Shown: positions 16,045 through 24,122, numbered from the stretch's first letter. The stretch: 53,202 bases of DNA from CAYQTL01 sp964420405 (GCA_964420405.1 CAYQTL010000026.1:1-53202); one strand, 5' to 3'. A program made the numbers and translations. The notes: generated by a model not told the origin, from the letters alone.

Positions 16045-16061
16045 CGGGAGTTCGCCTCCCG
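16045..16061 (+). terminator. Hairpin directly after the sulfatase-fold gene
   Basis: CGGGAG and CTCCCG form a 6-bp stem with loop TTCGC immediately after the TGA stop. No U-run follows, and the paired hexamer array begins next to it. Confidence 0.4.
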
Positions 16062-16070
16062 GTCTCCGTT

Positions 16071-16300
16071 TCCGATCCCGATCCCGATCCCGTTCCCGTT
16101 CCCGATGACGATCCCGATGGCGACGGTCCGCCAGCGGCGGGAACGGGTTCCACGAAGGGCGGCAGCGACGGATCCGAGGCCGGCCTCATCCGGACGTGCC
16201 CGAGCAACGGGATGATGGGGGTTCCGCAGCCCTGGTCGGCGACCGTGACGTTGACGTCGACGGCGTCGTCATCGGGAGCGGGAGCGGGATCAGGATCAGA
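16071..16300. repeat. Paired hexamer arrays between convergent genes
   Basis: The 283-bp gap between the sulfatase-fold gene and rnc carries a C-rich array with at least five CCC triplets spaced by GAT or GTT (16077-16115). About 155 bp on is a G-rich array with GGG triplets spaced by AGC (16274-16288), grading into GATCAGGATCAGAGGG. Nothing between them looks like a gene. Confidence 0.8.
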
Positions 16301-16327
16301 GGGAACGCCCGCCACCCGACGACCGCC

Positions 16328-17038
16328 CTACTCCTCGGGAACCAACCCCAGCCGCACCAGCGCCCGCCGTGCCGCCCGCACCTGGGCGCCGCGCTTGCTG
16401 CGGTCCTCGCCGCGGGCGATCTCCTCGCCGTTCCAGATCACGGCGTAGGTGAACGTCCGACGGTGGTCGGGACCCGCGACCTTCACCTCCCGGTACTCGA
16501 GCCGGGCGCCGTCGCGGCCCTGGGCGGCCTCCTGCAGCGCGGTCTTGGGATCGGCCAGCGCCAGCGTCCTCTCGTCGAGCTCGTCGATCTCGGCCGCGAA
16601 CCGGTCGCGCACGAAGTCGACCGCGAGCTGGAGGCCGCCGTCCACAGCCATCGCGCCGAGCACCGCCTCGAACACGTCCTCGAGCAGTGCCGGCCGCTCG
16701 TGGCCGTGATGGCGGTGCTCGCTGCGGCCGGTCTCGATCCAGCCGTCGAGACCGATCTCGGCCGCCTTGGTGGCGAGTGTGTCGGAGCGCGCGAGGTGGG
16801 CGCGCATCCGGGTGAGCTTGCCCTGGTCGGCGTCGGGGAAGCGGTCGAACAGCAGCCGTGCCAGCGCGAGGCCGAGGACGGCGTCGCCCAGGAACTCGAG
16901 CCGCTCGTAGCTGCCCTCGTCCTCCGCCGCCACTGCCGAGCCGTGGCGCAGGGCGCGGCCGAGCAGCTCCGGGTCCTTGAAGCGGTGACCGAGAGTCTCC
17001 TCCAGAACCTCCAGCGGCGCGCGATGGGATCCGTTCAC
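16328..17038 (-). CDS. rnc: Ribonuclease III
   Basis: Double-strand-specific endoribonuclease of 236 residues that processes rRNA and other structured RNA. The catalytic signature ERLEFLGDAVLG lies at about 45-56, and the second acidic motif LLEDVFEAVLGAM follows. The C-terminal double-stranded RNA binding domain runs from DPKTALQEAAQ to SKRGAQVRAARRALVRLGL. I use the GTG at 17038, which gives normal family length and has a TAGACT box 7 nt upstream. The open frame continues into the Mut7-C gene in another frame. The Mut7-C gene ends 11 nt upstream on the same strand. Confidence 0.93.
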   Translation of the reverse strand: MNGSHRAPLEVLEETLGHRFKDPELLGRALRHGSAVAAEDEGSYERLEFLGDAVLGLALARLLFDRFPDADQGKLTRMRAHLARSDTLATKAAEIGLDGWIETGRSEHRHHGHERPALLEDVFEAVLGAMAVDGGLQLAVDFVRDRFAAEIDELDERTLALADPKTALQEAAQGRDGARLEYREVKVAGPDHRRTFTYAVIWNGEEIARGEDRSKRGAQVRAARRALVRLGLVPEE

Positions 17039-17045
17039 GGCAGAG

Positions 17046-17051
17046 AGTCTA
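17046..17051 (-). promoter_or_regulatory. -10 box (TAGACT) for rnc, leaderless arrangement
   Basis: TAGACT lies 7 nt before the GTG start of rnc and overlaps the 3' end of the Mut7-C gene, whose stop codon is within it. This gives rnc a possible promoter of its own. Confidence 0.4.
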
Positions 17052-17537
17052 CCCGTCGTCCGGCAGCCGCTCCAGCACGCCGCGCATCCTCGAGAGGATC
17101 CGCTCGACGTGGGTGCCCGGCCAGTACACCCGGCCGCAGTCGAGACAGCGGCGGAACCGTTCCGCCGTCGCCAGGACGTAGGGGGGCACGTCGCCCGCGA
17201 CCTCGGTGCGCGAGGCTTCGGTGACCACACCGTTGCACTCGGCGCAGCGCGCCCCGGCGAGGTCGGGCTCGGGACGCAGCCCGAGCCGCCCGAAGACCTC
17301 CGCCACCTGCTCGTCCACCGGCTCGCGCCGGATCATCACCGTCCGCGGCCCTTCCGCCGCCAGAGCCCGGTCCCGCGTCAGCAGCCAGCGCCCCTCGCGG
17401 CGGGCCCGCTCGGCGAGCTCGTCGTCCGTCGGATCAGTGCCGAGGTACAGGGCGTCGTAGCCCCACAGCCGCAGCCAGCGCGCCAGCGACCCGAGCATCG
17501 CGTCGCAGAGGAAGGTCGGGCGGTCCCTCGCGTCCAC
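17049..17537 (-). CDS. Mut7-C RNase-domain protein with C-terminal zinc ribbon
   Basis: Small protein of 162 residues matching the Mut7-C family, a PIN-like predicted RNase domain. FLCDAMLGSLARWLRLWGYD is the typical N-terminus with the first acidic residue, TDPTDDEL and WLLTRDRAL carry the other conserved acidic positions, and the C-terminus has two Cys pairs, CAECNG and CLDCGRVYWPGTH, forming a zinc ribbon. The family is poorly characterised in bacteria. The GTG at 17537 is chosen for family length and for a TACGAT box 6 nt upstream; the longer open frame would run into tandem repeats. Confidence 0.8.
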   Translation of the reverse strand: MDARDRPTFLCDAMLGSLARWLRLWGYDALYLGTDPTDDELAERARREGRWLLTRDRALAAEGPRTVMIRREPVDEQVAEVFGRLGLRPEPDLAGARCAECNGVVTEASRTEVAGDVPPYVLATAERFRRCLDCGRVYWPGTHVERILSRMRGVLERLPDDG

Positions 17538-17893
17538 CGGGGGATCGTACCTCTCTCCCGCGTCCGCGCCCGTGCCCGAAGCCGCGGCAGTGACAGCGGC
17601 AGCGTTCAGCCTGTCGGCGACACCGGTCGCCCACGGGCAGGCGCTGTCGCTGTCGCCGCCGCCGACGCTGTCGCTGGTCCTGTCGCTGGCCCTGTCGCTG
17701 GCCCTGTCGCTGGCCCTGTCGCTGCCGCTGAACGTGACCGCTGCCGTCGGGATCGGGTTCGGGATCGGGACCGGGACCGGAATCGGGATCGGGAGCGGAA
17801 GAGCGGGCCCGCACCTTCCATCAGCCGTTCGCGGCGCTACAATGCCGCAGCTCGTCATGCGCCGGCGCGCCGCCGGCCGGAAAGGAACCTGCG
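17538..17893. repeat. Divergent intergenic region with a 12-bp tandem repeat and a long hexamer array
   Basis: This 356-bp gap holds about five copies of CCTGTCGCTGGC (17667-17726, the first and last imperfect). It also holds a G-rich array at 17747-17800 with GGG triplets mostly every six bases (17749, 17755, 17761, 17767, 17773 and on), again a quadruplex pattern. A TACAAT hexamer at 17838-17843 is a possible -10 box for the aconitase gene. No gene is visible. Confidence 0.85.
17544..17549 (-). promoter_or_regulatory. -10 box (TACGAT) for the Mut7-C gene, leaderless arrangement
   Basis: TACGAT on the minus strand is 6 nt from the GTG start at 17537. No ribosome binding site is present. Confidence 0.45.
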
Positions 17894-20161
17894 ATGCCGT
17901 CCATCGAAACCACCCCCGAGCTGGTCCAGAAGGTCTACGACACCACCCGCGAGCGCCTCGAGGTCGTCCGCGGCCGCCTCGGCCGCCCCCTGACCCTTGC
18001 CGAGAAGACCCTGTTCGGCCACCTCGCCGACCCGGCCGGCGAGCACCTCGAGCGCGGCCGGGCCTACATCCGCCTGCGGCCCGACCGGGTGGCGATGCAG
18101 GACGCCACCGCGCAGATGGCGCTGCTGCAGCTCATGCTCTCCGGCCGCGACGAGACGGCCGTCCCGAGCACCGTCCACTGCGACCACCTGATCCTCGCCC
18201 GCTCCGGCGCCGCCGAGGACGTCGCGGCCGCCATCGACCGCAACCGTGAGGTGTACGACTTCCTCCAGTCGGCCTCGGCGAGGTACGGTATCGGCTTCTG
18301 GAGGCCCGGCTCCGGCATCATCCACCAGGTGGTGCTCGAGAACTACGCCTTCCCCGGCGGGATGATGATCGGCACCGACTCCCACACGCCCAACGCCGGC
18401 GGCCTCGGAATGATCGCGGTCGGGGTCGGCGGCGCCGACGCGGTCGACGTCATGGCGGGGTTCGACTGGGAGGTGCTCCAGCCCCAGGTGGTGGGAGTAA
18501 AGCTGAAAGGCTCGCTGCAGGGCTGGACCGCGCCGAAGGACGTGATCCTCAAGCTGCTCGGCATCCTGACGGTGAAGGGCGGCACGAACCGGATCATCGA
18601 GTACTTCGGCCCCGGCACGGAGTCGATCTCGGCCACCGGCAAGGCCACCATCACCAACATGGGCGCAGAGCTCGGCGCGACATGCTCCCTGTTCCCCTAC
18701 GACGACCGGATCAGAACCTACCTCGACGCCACCCGACGGGCGCGGATCGCGACCCTGGCCGAGGCCAACCGTGACCTGCTGACCGCAGACCCCGAGGTGT
18801 CCCAGGCGCCGGAGCGGTTCTACGACGAGGTGATCGAGATCGACCTCGACGCCCTCGAGCCGCACCTCGTCGGCCCCCACACGCCCGACCTGGCCCACCC
18901 CGTGTCGCAGATGGCCGCCGACGTGGCGGCCAACGGCTGGCCGGACGGAATCACCGCCGGCCTCATCGGCTCGTGCACCAACTCGTCGTACGAGGACATC
19001 AGCCGCGCCGCCGACGTCGCCCGCCAGGCCCTCGGCCACGGTGCGAAGGTGCAGGGGACGCTGTGGGTGACGCCCGGCTCGGAGCAGGTCGAGGCGACCA
19101 TCGACCGCGACGGCCAGATGGCGACTCTCCGCGACCTCGGCGCCACCGTCCTCGCCAACGCCTGCGGGCCGTGCATCGGCCAGTGGCAGCGGGAGGACGT
19201 TCCGAGCGGCACCCGCAACTCGATCGTGACCTCCTTCAACCGCAACTTCGCCAAGCGGGCCGACGGCAACCCGGAGACCCACGCGTTCATCGGCAGCCCC
19301 GAGATCGTGGTCGCCTACGCGCTCGCCGGCCGGCTGTCGTTCAACCCGCTGACCGACGAGATCGAGGCCAACGGCAGCTCGTTCCGGCTCCAGCCACCCG
19401 CGCCGGCGCCGGAGGTGCCACCGGACGGCTTCGTGTTCAAGGCCGAGGGGTACCAGGCGCCGCCAGCCGATCCGGCGTCGGTCACGGTCCAGGTGCGGGA
19501 CGGGTCCGAGCGGCTGCAGCTGCTCGAGCCGTTCCCGAAGTGGGACGGCGGCGACCTCGAGCGGATGCCGGTGCTGCTGAAGGCGCGCGGCAAGTGCACC
19601 ACCGACCACATCTCCCAGGCCGGGCCGTGGCTGCGGTTCCGGGGGCATCTCGACAACATCTCCGACAACCTGTTCCTCGGCGCGGTCAACGCCTTCGCCG
19701 CCGACCCCGGCCACGGCGTCGACTGCGAGACAGGCGACGTGCGGCCGCTGCCCGAGCTGGCGCGCTCCTACCGCGAGCGCGGCATCCGGTGGATCGCCGT
19801 CGGCGACGAGAACTACGGCGAGGGATCGTCCCGCGAGCACGCCGCCATGGAGCCGCGGCATCTCGGGGGCGTCGCGGTGCTGTCGCGGTCGTTCGCCCGC
19901 ATCCACGAGACCAACCTCAAGAAGCAGGGGATGCTGCCGCTGACCTTCGCCGACCCGGCGGACTACGACCGGATCCGGGCCGACGACCGGATCTCGATCC
20001 GCGGCCTCGACCGGCTCGCGCCCGGCTCGACCCTCGAGATCGTGCTGCACCACGCCGACGGCGGCGAGGAGCGGTTCGAGGCGCGCCACAGCTTCAACCC
20101 CGAGCAGGTCTCCTGGTTCCGCGCCGGCTCGGCGCTCAACGTGCTCCGGCAGCGGGCCTAG
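17894..20161 (+). CDS. acn: Aconitate hydratase, mitochondrial type
   Basis: TCA-cycle [4Fe-4S] enzyme of 755 residues that interconverts citrate and isocitrate. The protein resembles mitochondrial ACO2 more than bacterial AcnA or AcnB: length about 755, MIGTDSHTPNAGGLGMIAVG, LTVKGGTNRIIEYFG and the C-terminal swivel domain with NYGEGSSREHAAMEPRHLGG. The cluster ligands are C361 in GSCTNSSYED and C424/C427 in NACGPCIGQW, almost the numbering of the mitochondrial enzyme. AAAGGA precedes the ATG. The TAG stop codon forms part of the end of a 168-bp inverted repeat (see 20158-20325). Confidence 0.95.
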   Translation: MPSIETTPELVQKVYDTTRERLEVVRGRLGRPLTLAEKTLFGHLADPAGEHLERGRAYIRLRPDRVAMQDATAQMALLQLMLSGRDETAVPSTVHCDHLILARSGAAEDVAAAIDRNREVYDFLQSASARYGIGFWRPGSGIIHQVVLENYAFPGGMMIGTDSHTPNAGGLGMIAVGVGGADAVDVMAGFDWEVLQPQVVGVKLKGSLQGWTAPKDVILKLLGILTVKGGTNRIIEYFGPGTESISATGKATITNMGAELGATCSLFPYDDRIRTYLDATRRARIATLAEANRDLLTADPEVSQAPERFYDEVIEIDLDALEPHLVGPHTPDLAHPVSQMAADVAANGWPDGITAGLIGSCTNSSYEDISRAADVARQALGHGAKVQGTLWVTPGSEQVEATIDRDGQMATLRDLGATVLANACGPCIGQWQREDVPSGTRNSIVTSFNRNFAKRADGNPETHAFIGSPEIVVAYALAGRLSFNPLTDEIEANGSSFRLQPPAPAPEVPPDGFVFKAEGYQAPPADPASVTVQVRDGSERLQLLEPFPKWDGGDLERMPVLLKARGKCTTDHISQAGPWLRFRGHLDNISDNLFLGAVNAFAADPGHGVDCETGDVRPLPELARSYRERGIRWIAVGDENYGEGSSREHAAMEPRHLGGVAVLSRSFARIHETNLKKQGMLPLTFADPADYDRIRADDRISIRGLDRLAPGSTLEIVLHHADGGEERFEARHSFNPEQVSWFRAGSALNVLRQRA

Positions 20162-20325
20162 GAGGGCGTAGGGCATAGACTGACGGCGCCTTTCGGGCGT
20201 CGTGAGCGCCCGTTTCCGGCGGATTCTCGGCCCGTACTCAGAGTACTGCGCCTCGAATCCGCCGAAAACGGGCATCTCACGACGCTCCGAAATCCATCCG
20301 CCATCTATGCCCTACGACCTCCTAG
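20158..20325. repeat. 168-bp near-perfect palindrome (MITE-like or large hairpin)
   Basis: Arms of about 83 bp face each other almost without a loop, around a centre GTACTCAGAGTAC (20234-20246). Left arm landmarks CTAGGAGGGCGTAGGGCATAG and CGTCGTGAG...GCCCGTTT-CGGCGGATTC recur as reverse complement in the right arm with scattered mismatches. Both ends carry CTAG, which may be a 4-bp target duplication. The left CTAG contains the acn stop codon. It encodes no protein. It could act as a terminator for acn or be a non-autonomous mobile element. Confidence 0.85.
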
Positions 20326-20365
20326 CCGTTGACCGGACGTCGGGCGATCTGCGACGATCGCCCGG

Positions 20366-21037
20366 ATGGACATCGAAAACCAGCGTCCCGGGGAGCGCCC
20401 CGTCGTGCCCGACGTGGGGTTCCTGCGGCTGCTGATGCCGTACGAGGTTCGCCTCGCCCAGCGCCGGACGGGCAGGACCACGGCCGGGGGTGAGGGCTCG
20501 CTCGGTCTGTACCTGGTCCGGCTGCAGCCCCAGCGCGGCGCCTACTTCCCCGATCCGCGGGACGGCGGCAGCCAGATCGGCGACCACGTCCAGCGGATGC
20601 TGGTGGACGCGATCCGCGACTCGGACATCCCGGTCAAGCTCGGCGACCAGGAGCACCTGGCGGTGCTGCGCGACATCGAGCCCGACCACGCCTACGTCGT
20701 CGCCCAGCGGTTCCTCGGCGCCGCCGGACGGTCGGAGGTGCTCAACGGCGCCAACCTCCGGACCCGGGTCGGCTACGTCATCTACCCGCTGTCGCCACAG
20801 GCGAACCTGTCGCCGCAGCGCTGGCCCGCGCTGCTCGAGCTCGCGCGGCGGGTGTGCGAGCACCCGGGCGACTCCAGTGCCCCCGCCAGCGGCTCGGGCC
20901 TGATGTGCGGCCCGGCCGCCCGCGAGACGGCGATCCCCGAGACCGACCTCGTCCCGCTCGCATTCCAGGACCCCGACGCCCTCATCGAGGCCGGCGTCCT
21001 GCGCATCCAGCGGATCCAGGTCCTGTCGGGCGTGTGA
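20366..21037 (+). CDS. Hypothetical protein, possibly a degenerate GGDEF domain
   Basis: Cytoplasmic protein of 223 residues with no signal peptide. The middle part resembles a GGDEF fold that has lost its catalytic motif: KLGDQEHLAVLRD sits where the GGDEF loop would be, then VVAQRFLGAAG and RVGYVIYPLSP match the strands that follow in cyclases. The N-terminal VGFLRLLMPYEVRLAQRRTG and LGLYLVRLQPQ would be the first strands. If so it would be inactive and might bind nucleotide or a partner. The start ATG has a GACGAT hexamer 7 nt upstream and no ribosome binding site. It follows the palindromic element. The assignment is my own reading of fold-like spacing and is tentative. Confidence 0.6.
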   Translation: MDIENQRPGERPVVPDVGFLRLLMPYEVRLAQRRTGRTTAGGEGSLGLYLVRLQPQRGAYFPDPRDGGSQIGDHVQRMLVDAIRDSDIPVKLGDQEHLAVLRDIEPDHAYVVAQRFLGAAGRSEVLNGANLRTRVGYVIYPLSPQANLSPQRWPALLELARRVCEHPGDSSAPASGSGLMCGPAARETAIPETDLVPLAFQDPDALIEAGVLRIQRIQVLSGV

Positions 21038-21444
21038 GCCCGTCCCCAGGGCCGCCTCCTCCCGTGCCCGTGCCCGCGTCCACGTCCGCGCCCTCGATGC
21101 CACGGCACGACCGACGTCAGGTTCATCGGCAGCCACAGCGTTCAGCCGCGGCTCGCCGAGGACACCCGCGACGCGGGATCCGTCGTCCCGGTCGCCTTCG
21201 GCGACGACGACGCTGCCGGTGTCGACTGCCGCTGTCCCCGACGCTGTCCCTGACGCTGCATCGGCACGGACGCGGGCACGGACGCGGACGGGGATCATCT
21301 CATCGGGATCGGGATCGTGGCAGTGGCGGGCGTCCTGCGGAGCTCGAGGGAGATCCTTCGACTCGCTGCACTCGTTCAGGATGACGGTGCGAAGGCGATC
21401 GCCACACCGGCTCCGTGGGGGCCGGAGAGATCGCCGACCGACTC
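21038..21444. repeat. Convergent intergenic region with paired arrays and a dispersed repeat copy
   Basis: The 407-bp gap has a C-rich block near 21061-21090 (CCCGTGCCCGTGCCCGCGTC) and a G-rich block at 21263-21318 grading from GGACGCGG units into CATCGGGATCGGGATCG. At 21351-21385 lies an inverted copy of the dispersed element (AGATCCTTCGACTCGCTGC through CAGGATGAC). Positions 21323-21369 match 53065-53111 at about 43 of 47 bases. No gene is apparent. Confidence 0.8.
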
Positions 21445-21996
21445 CTACAGCTTGAGGACCAGGTACACGATCGGAATCGCGGTGCCGACCAGCAGCAGCC
21501 AGCGGCCGCGGCCACCGAGTCCCTTCTTGCCGGTGACGATGAAGATGCCGGTCCCGGCGAGGACGATCAGGGCGACGGCGTAGGCGTCGGCGAACCACGT
21601 CCAGAAACCCTTGCCGTGGTTCAGGTGCAGGTAGTTCATCTCGAAGAACGCGAACCGGCGCCGCGACCTCTCGTCCTGGACCATGCCCTCGGGCAGCGCC
21701 ACCGTCAGCGTCCGGTTGTCGAGGAACACCTTCAGCAGCGACGGCCCGAGCTTCAGCGCCGAGCGCGGGACCGCCTCGATTCCCATCCGGGTGAGCACCT
21801 CGGCCGAGAGCTCGTCGGCCGTCGCCTCCGCCGGAAGCGCTCCGATCTCCAGCGTCTCGGCGGTGAGGACGTAGCTGGGGTTCCAGTCGTCGATATGGTT
21901 CACCGCGATCCCTGAGATCGCGTAGATCACGGTGAGACCCGCGACGAAGTAGCCCACGTCGCGGTGGGTCGCGATGATCAGGCGGCGGGCCTTCAA
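21445..21996 (-). CDS. PepSY-associated-type membrane protein
   Basis: Integral membrane protein of about 183 residues with three hydrophobic helices: near 13-32 (VGYFVAGLTVIYAISGIAV), near 131-153 (ADAYAVALIVLAGTGIFIV) and near 163-183 at the C-terminus. A periplasmic region lies between helices 1 and 2. HRDVGYFVAGL and YAISGIAVNH fit PepSY-associated TM proteins, which occur in iron- and flavin-linked membrane reductases. It starts 14 nt after the DUF4920 gene, so the two form an operon. The only in-frame start after that stop is TTG at 21996, so the start is uncertain. Confidence 0.65.
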   Translation of the reverse strand: MKARRLIIATHRDVGYFVAGLTVIYAISGIAVNHIDDWNPSYVLTAETLEIGALPAEATADELSAEVLTRMGIEAVPRSALKLGPSLLKVFLDNRTLTVALPEGMVQDERSRRRFAFFEMNYLHLNHGKGFWTWFADAYAVALIVLAGTGIFIVTGKKGLGGRGRWLLLVGTAIPIVYLVLKL

Positions 21997-22010
21997 GGCG
22001 CGGCCGCCGG

Positions 22011-22502
22011 TCAGGCCTCGATCAGCGCGCCAGTGCCCTGGATCAGGTAGATCACGTTGCCCTTCGTGGGGGCATCGCAGCCGGCCTTCTGGCCTTCCTC
22101 GGTCTTGTCGCACGGCTCGCCCTCGGCGTGCTCGGCATGCTCGGCGTGCCCGCCGCCCTCGACCGGAATCGCCGTGAAGACACCCTCGGCCACCGCCTCG
22201 TGGCCCATCGCGGTGTAGGGGAACACGATCACCCCGTCCTCGACCTTGATCCGGACGCTCTCGCCGGACTCGGGATCGGACACCTGCATCCAGCAGCCGC
22301 GCTTCTTGCACACGCCGGAGATGACGCCCTCCACGCGGACCTTCTTCCCCACGTACTCGTTGGGCGAGCCCATCAGCTGCGTGATCGGCACCGACGCCTC
22401 GAGGGTCACGCCGTCGCCGTAGGCCTTCTTCTCGCCGGCCACCGCGGCGCCCGCCGCGAGAGCCATCACCGCCACCACCATCACGAGGGACACACGTCGC
22501 AT
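22011..22502 (-). CDS. Secreted DUF4920-type protein with His/Cys-rich tail
   Basis: Exported protein of 163 residues. The signal peptide ends near AAGAAVAG. The core, YVGKKVRVEGVISGVCKKRG followed by CWMQVSD, matches DUF4920, an OB-like domain with a conserved VC-x4-GCWM pair of cysteines. Near the C-terminus is an unusual HAEHAEHAEGEPCDK segment followed by AGC, which could bind metal. Start choice is firm: GGAGG stands 7 nt before the ATG. The downstream membrane gene suggests a two-component envelope unit. Function is not known. Confidence 0.75.
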   Translation of the reverse strand: MRRVSLVMVVAVMALAAGAAVAGEKKAYGDGVTLEASVPITQLMGSPNEYVGKKVRVEGVISGVCKKRGCWMQVSDPESGESVRIKVEDGVIVFPYTAMGHEAVAEGVFTAIPVEGGGHAEHAEHAEGEPCDKTEEGQKAGCDAPTKGNVIYLIQGTGALIEA

Positions 22503-22785
22503 CGGGTTACCTCCGGTCGCCGGGCGGCGCCCGGCGTTGGCGCATGGTGTCGTGGGCCGTGCGCGGTGTCAACCGGTTCCGGTGACCCTCGACCCGATCC
22601 CGGAGCTCGATCCCGTTCCCGATCCCGTTCCCGATCCCGACGTCAGGCGACGAGGCGGTACCCGATCGGGGAGCGGCGCCCGACGGCCCGCCATCGACCG
22701 GACACCCCCGGTCGGGTCGATGCCACCATCGGGATTGGGACCAGGGTCGGATTGCGGATCGCGATCGGGATGAGCAGCGCACTCT
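22503..22785. repeat. Intergenic region with paired hexamer arrays
   Basis: A C-rich array with five CCC triplets (22612-22638, spacers GTT and GAT) is followed by a less regular G-rich block at 22728-22770 (CATCGGGATTGGGACCAGGG and onward). The region lies between two minus-strand units, radC upstream and the DUF4920 gene downstream. No gene is seen in this 283-bp gap. Confidence 0.8.
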
Positions 22786-23478
22786 CTACGCCTCACTGAA
22801 CACACCCGGCCTCACGACGCGCAGGGACAGCCAGCGTCCGCCGGCGACGATCAGGTGGTCGAGCACCGGGACGCCGACGATGGCGCCGGCCCGCACCAGC
22901 CGCCGGGTCAGCTCGAGGTCGTCGGCGCTCGGCTGCAGGTCGCCCGACGGGTGGTTGTGGAACACGATCACCGCCGCCGCACGGTCGCGCAGCGCGATCC
23001 GCATCAGGTCGGCCACGTCCACCGGCGCCTGGTTGCGGGTGCCCCGGGTCAGGAGGTGCTCGGCGACGAAGCGGTGGCGGCCGTCGAGGCTGACGAACCC
23101 GAACACCTCCGACGTCTCCCAACCGACCCGGCCGGCCACGAACTCGCCCGCGGCGCGGGGCTCGTCGAGCCGCGCCTCGGTGCGGACGGCGACCGTCGCC
23201 AGCCGCCGCGCGAGCTCGAAGGCGGCCGCCAGGGTGCACGCCTTGGCGGGCCCCATCCCAGGCCGGTCGGCGAGGTCGCGGGCGTCGCGCGTCGCGAGCC
23301 CGCCCACGCCGCCGGCCTCGGCGAGGAGCTGGTGGGCCTCGGTGGTGGCGCTGCAGCCGGGCCGGCCGGTGCGCAGCAGGATCGCCACCAGCTCGGCGTC
23401 GGACAGGGCGGCGGCGCCGATCTCCAGCAGACGTTCGCGGGGCCGCTGCGTCGGCTCCATCTCGCGGATTCCCAACAT
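22786..23478 (-). CDS. radC: RadC-family JAB/MPN domain protein
   Basis: Protein of 230 residues. An N-terminal helix-hairpin-helix part (ERLLEIGAAALSDAELVAIL, then RPGMGPAKACTLAAAFELA) precedes the JAMM metal motif HNHPSGDLQPSADD. RadC proteins are predicted metalloproteins of the JAB fold. A DNA repair role was once claimed but is not established. The ATG at 23478 has GGAGG 5 nt upstream, which sets the start well inside the longer open frame. The second residue pattern MLGIREMEPTQRPRERL is normal for the family. Confidence 0.9.
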   Translation of the reverse strand: MLGIREMEPTQRPRERLLEIGAAALSDAELVAILLRTGRPGCSATTEAHQLLAEAGGVGGLATRDARDLADRPGMGPAKACTLAAAFELARRLATVAVRTEARLDEPRAAGEFVAGRVGWETSEVFGFVSLDGRHRFVAEHLLTRGTRNQAPVDVADLMRIALRDRAAAVIVFHNHPSGDLQPSADDLELTRRLVRAGAIVGVPVLDHLIVAGGRWLSLRVVRPGVFSEA

Positions 23479-23693
23479 GGAGTCCTCCGGCGCAGCGTGG
23501 AAGGAACGACCCGACAGTACCACGTGGTCCAGCCCGCCGCAACCGGTGGGGACGATCCGTTCACCTGGGAGGATCCCCCAGTCACGACGTCGTGCAGGGA
23601 TCGATCTCGGAACCAGAACGGTTCCTGAACTCGACAAAACCCCTGCCGTGTGATACGAGTGCTGACGTGCAACGCGGCCGTGGGGAGGCCACC

Positions 23694-24101
23694 ATGAAGA
23701 ACCGCGCCCGGACCCGTGAGACGCAGCAGCGGAGGGTGGTGTACGAGGCGATCCGCAGCACCAACACCCACCCCACCGCGGACTGGATCTTCGAGCACGT
23801 CCGCGAGTCGATGCCGAAGATCTCGCTCGGAACCGTGTACCGCAACCTGGCCGTCCTCAAGAGCGAGGGGATGATCCGAGAGATCTACGGACAGGACCGG
23901 CGCGCCCACTACGATGCCGAGATGGGCCCGCACGCCCACTTCGTGTGCGACGGATGCCACGAGATCTGGGACGTGCACACCACCCCGGAGGTGGAGTGGC
24001 GCTCCGTCAAGGAGCTCGTCGGCTGCCAGGTGCGGGAGATCCGGACCGAGTTCGCCGGCCTCTGCCCGGCGTGCCAGCGGCGGCACCAGAACCCGGTCTG
24101 A
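23694..24101 (+). CDS. Fur-family (PerR-like) metalloregulator
   Basis: Metal-dependent transcription repressor of 135 residues. The winged helix contains HPTADWIFEHVRESMPKISL and GTVYRNLAVLKSEGMI, the DNA-recognition helix of the Fur superfamily. The regulatory metal site includes HAHFVCDGCHEIWDV. Two CxxC pairs (CDGC and CPAC) form the structural zinc site, as in PerR and many Fur proteins. Length and the CxxC pairs suggest a PerR-like peroxide sensor, but Fur or Zur roles cannot be excluded. GGAGG lies 5 nt before the ATG. A TCGACA...GATACG pair (23631-23657) is a weak promoter candidate. Confidence 0.88.
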   Translation: MKNRARTRETQQRRVVYEAIRSTNTHPTADWIFEHVRESMPKISLGTVYRNLAVLKSEGMIREIYGQDRRAHYDAEMGPHAHFVCDGCHEIWDVHTTPEVEWRSVKELVGCQVREIRTEFAGLCPACQRRHQNPV

Positions 24102-24122
24102 GGCCCGCGGTCGGCGGCGCCG

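Noticed and set aside
17569..17820. Coding potential of the hexamer and 12-bp arrays (frames reading as DP, SR or GIGIG repeats)
   Set aside because: The periodic peptides arise in all frames of the repeat, carry no start signal, and occur only between genes.
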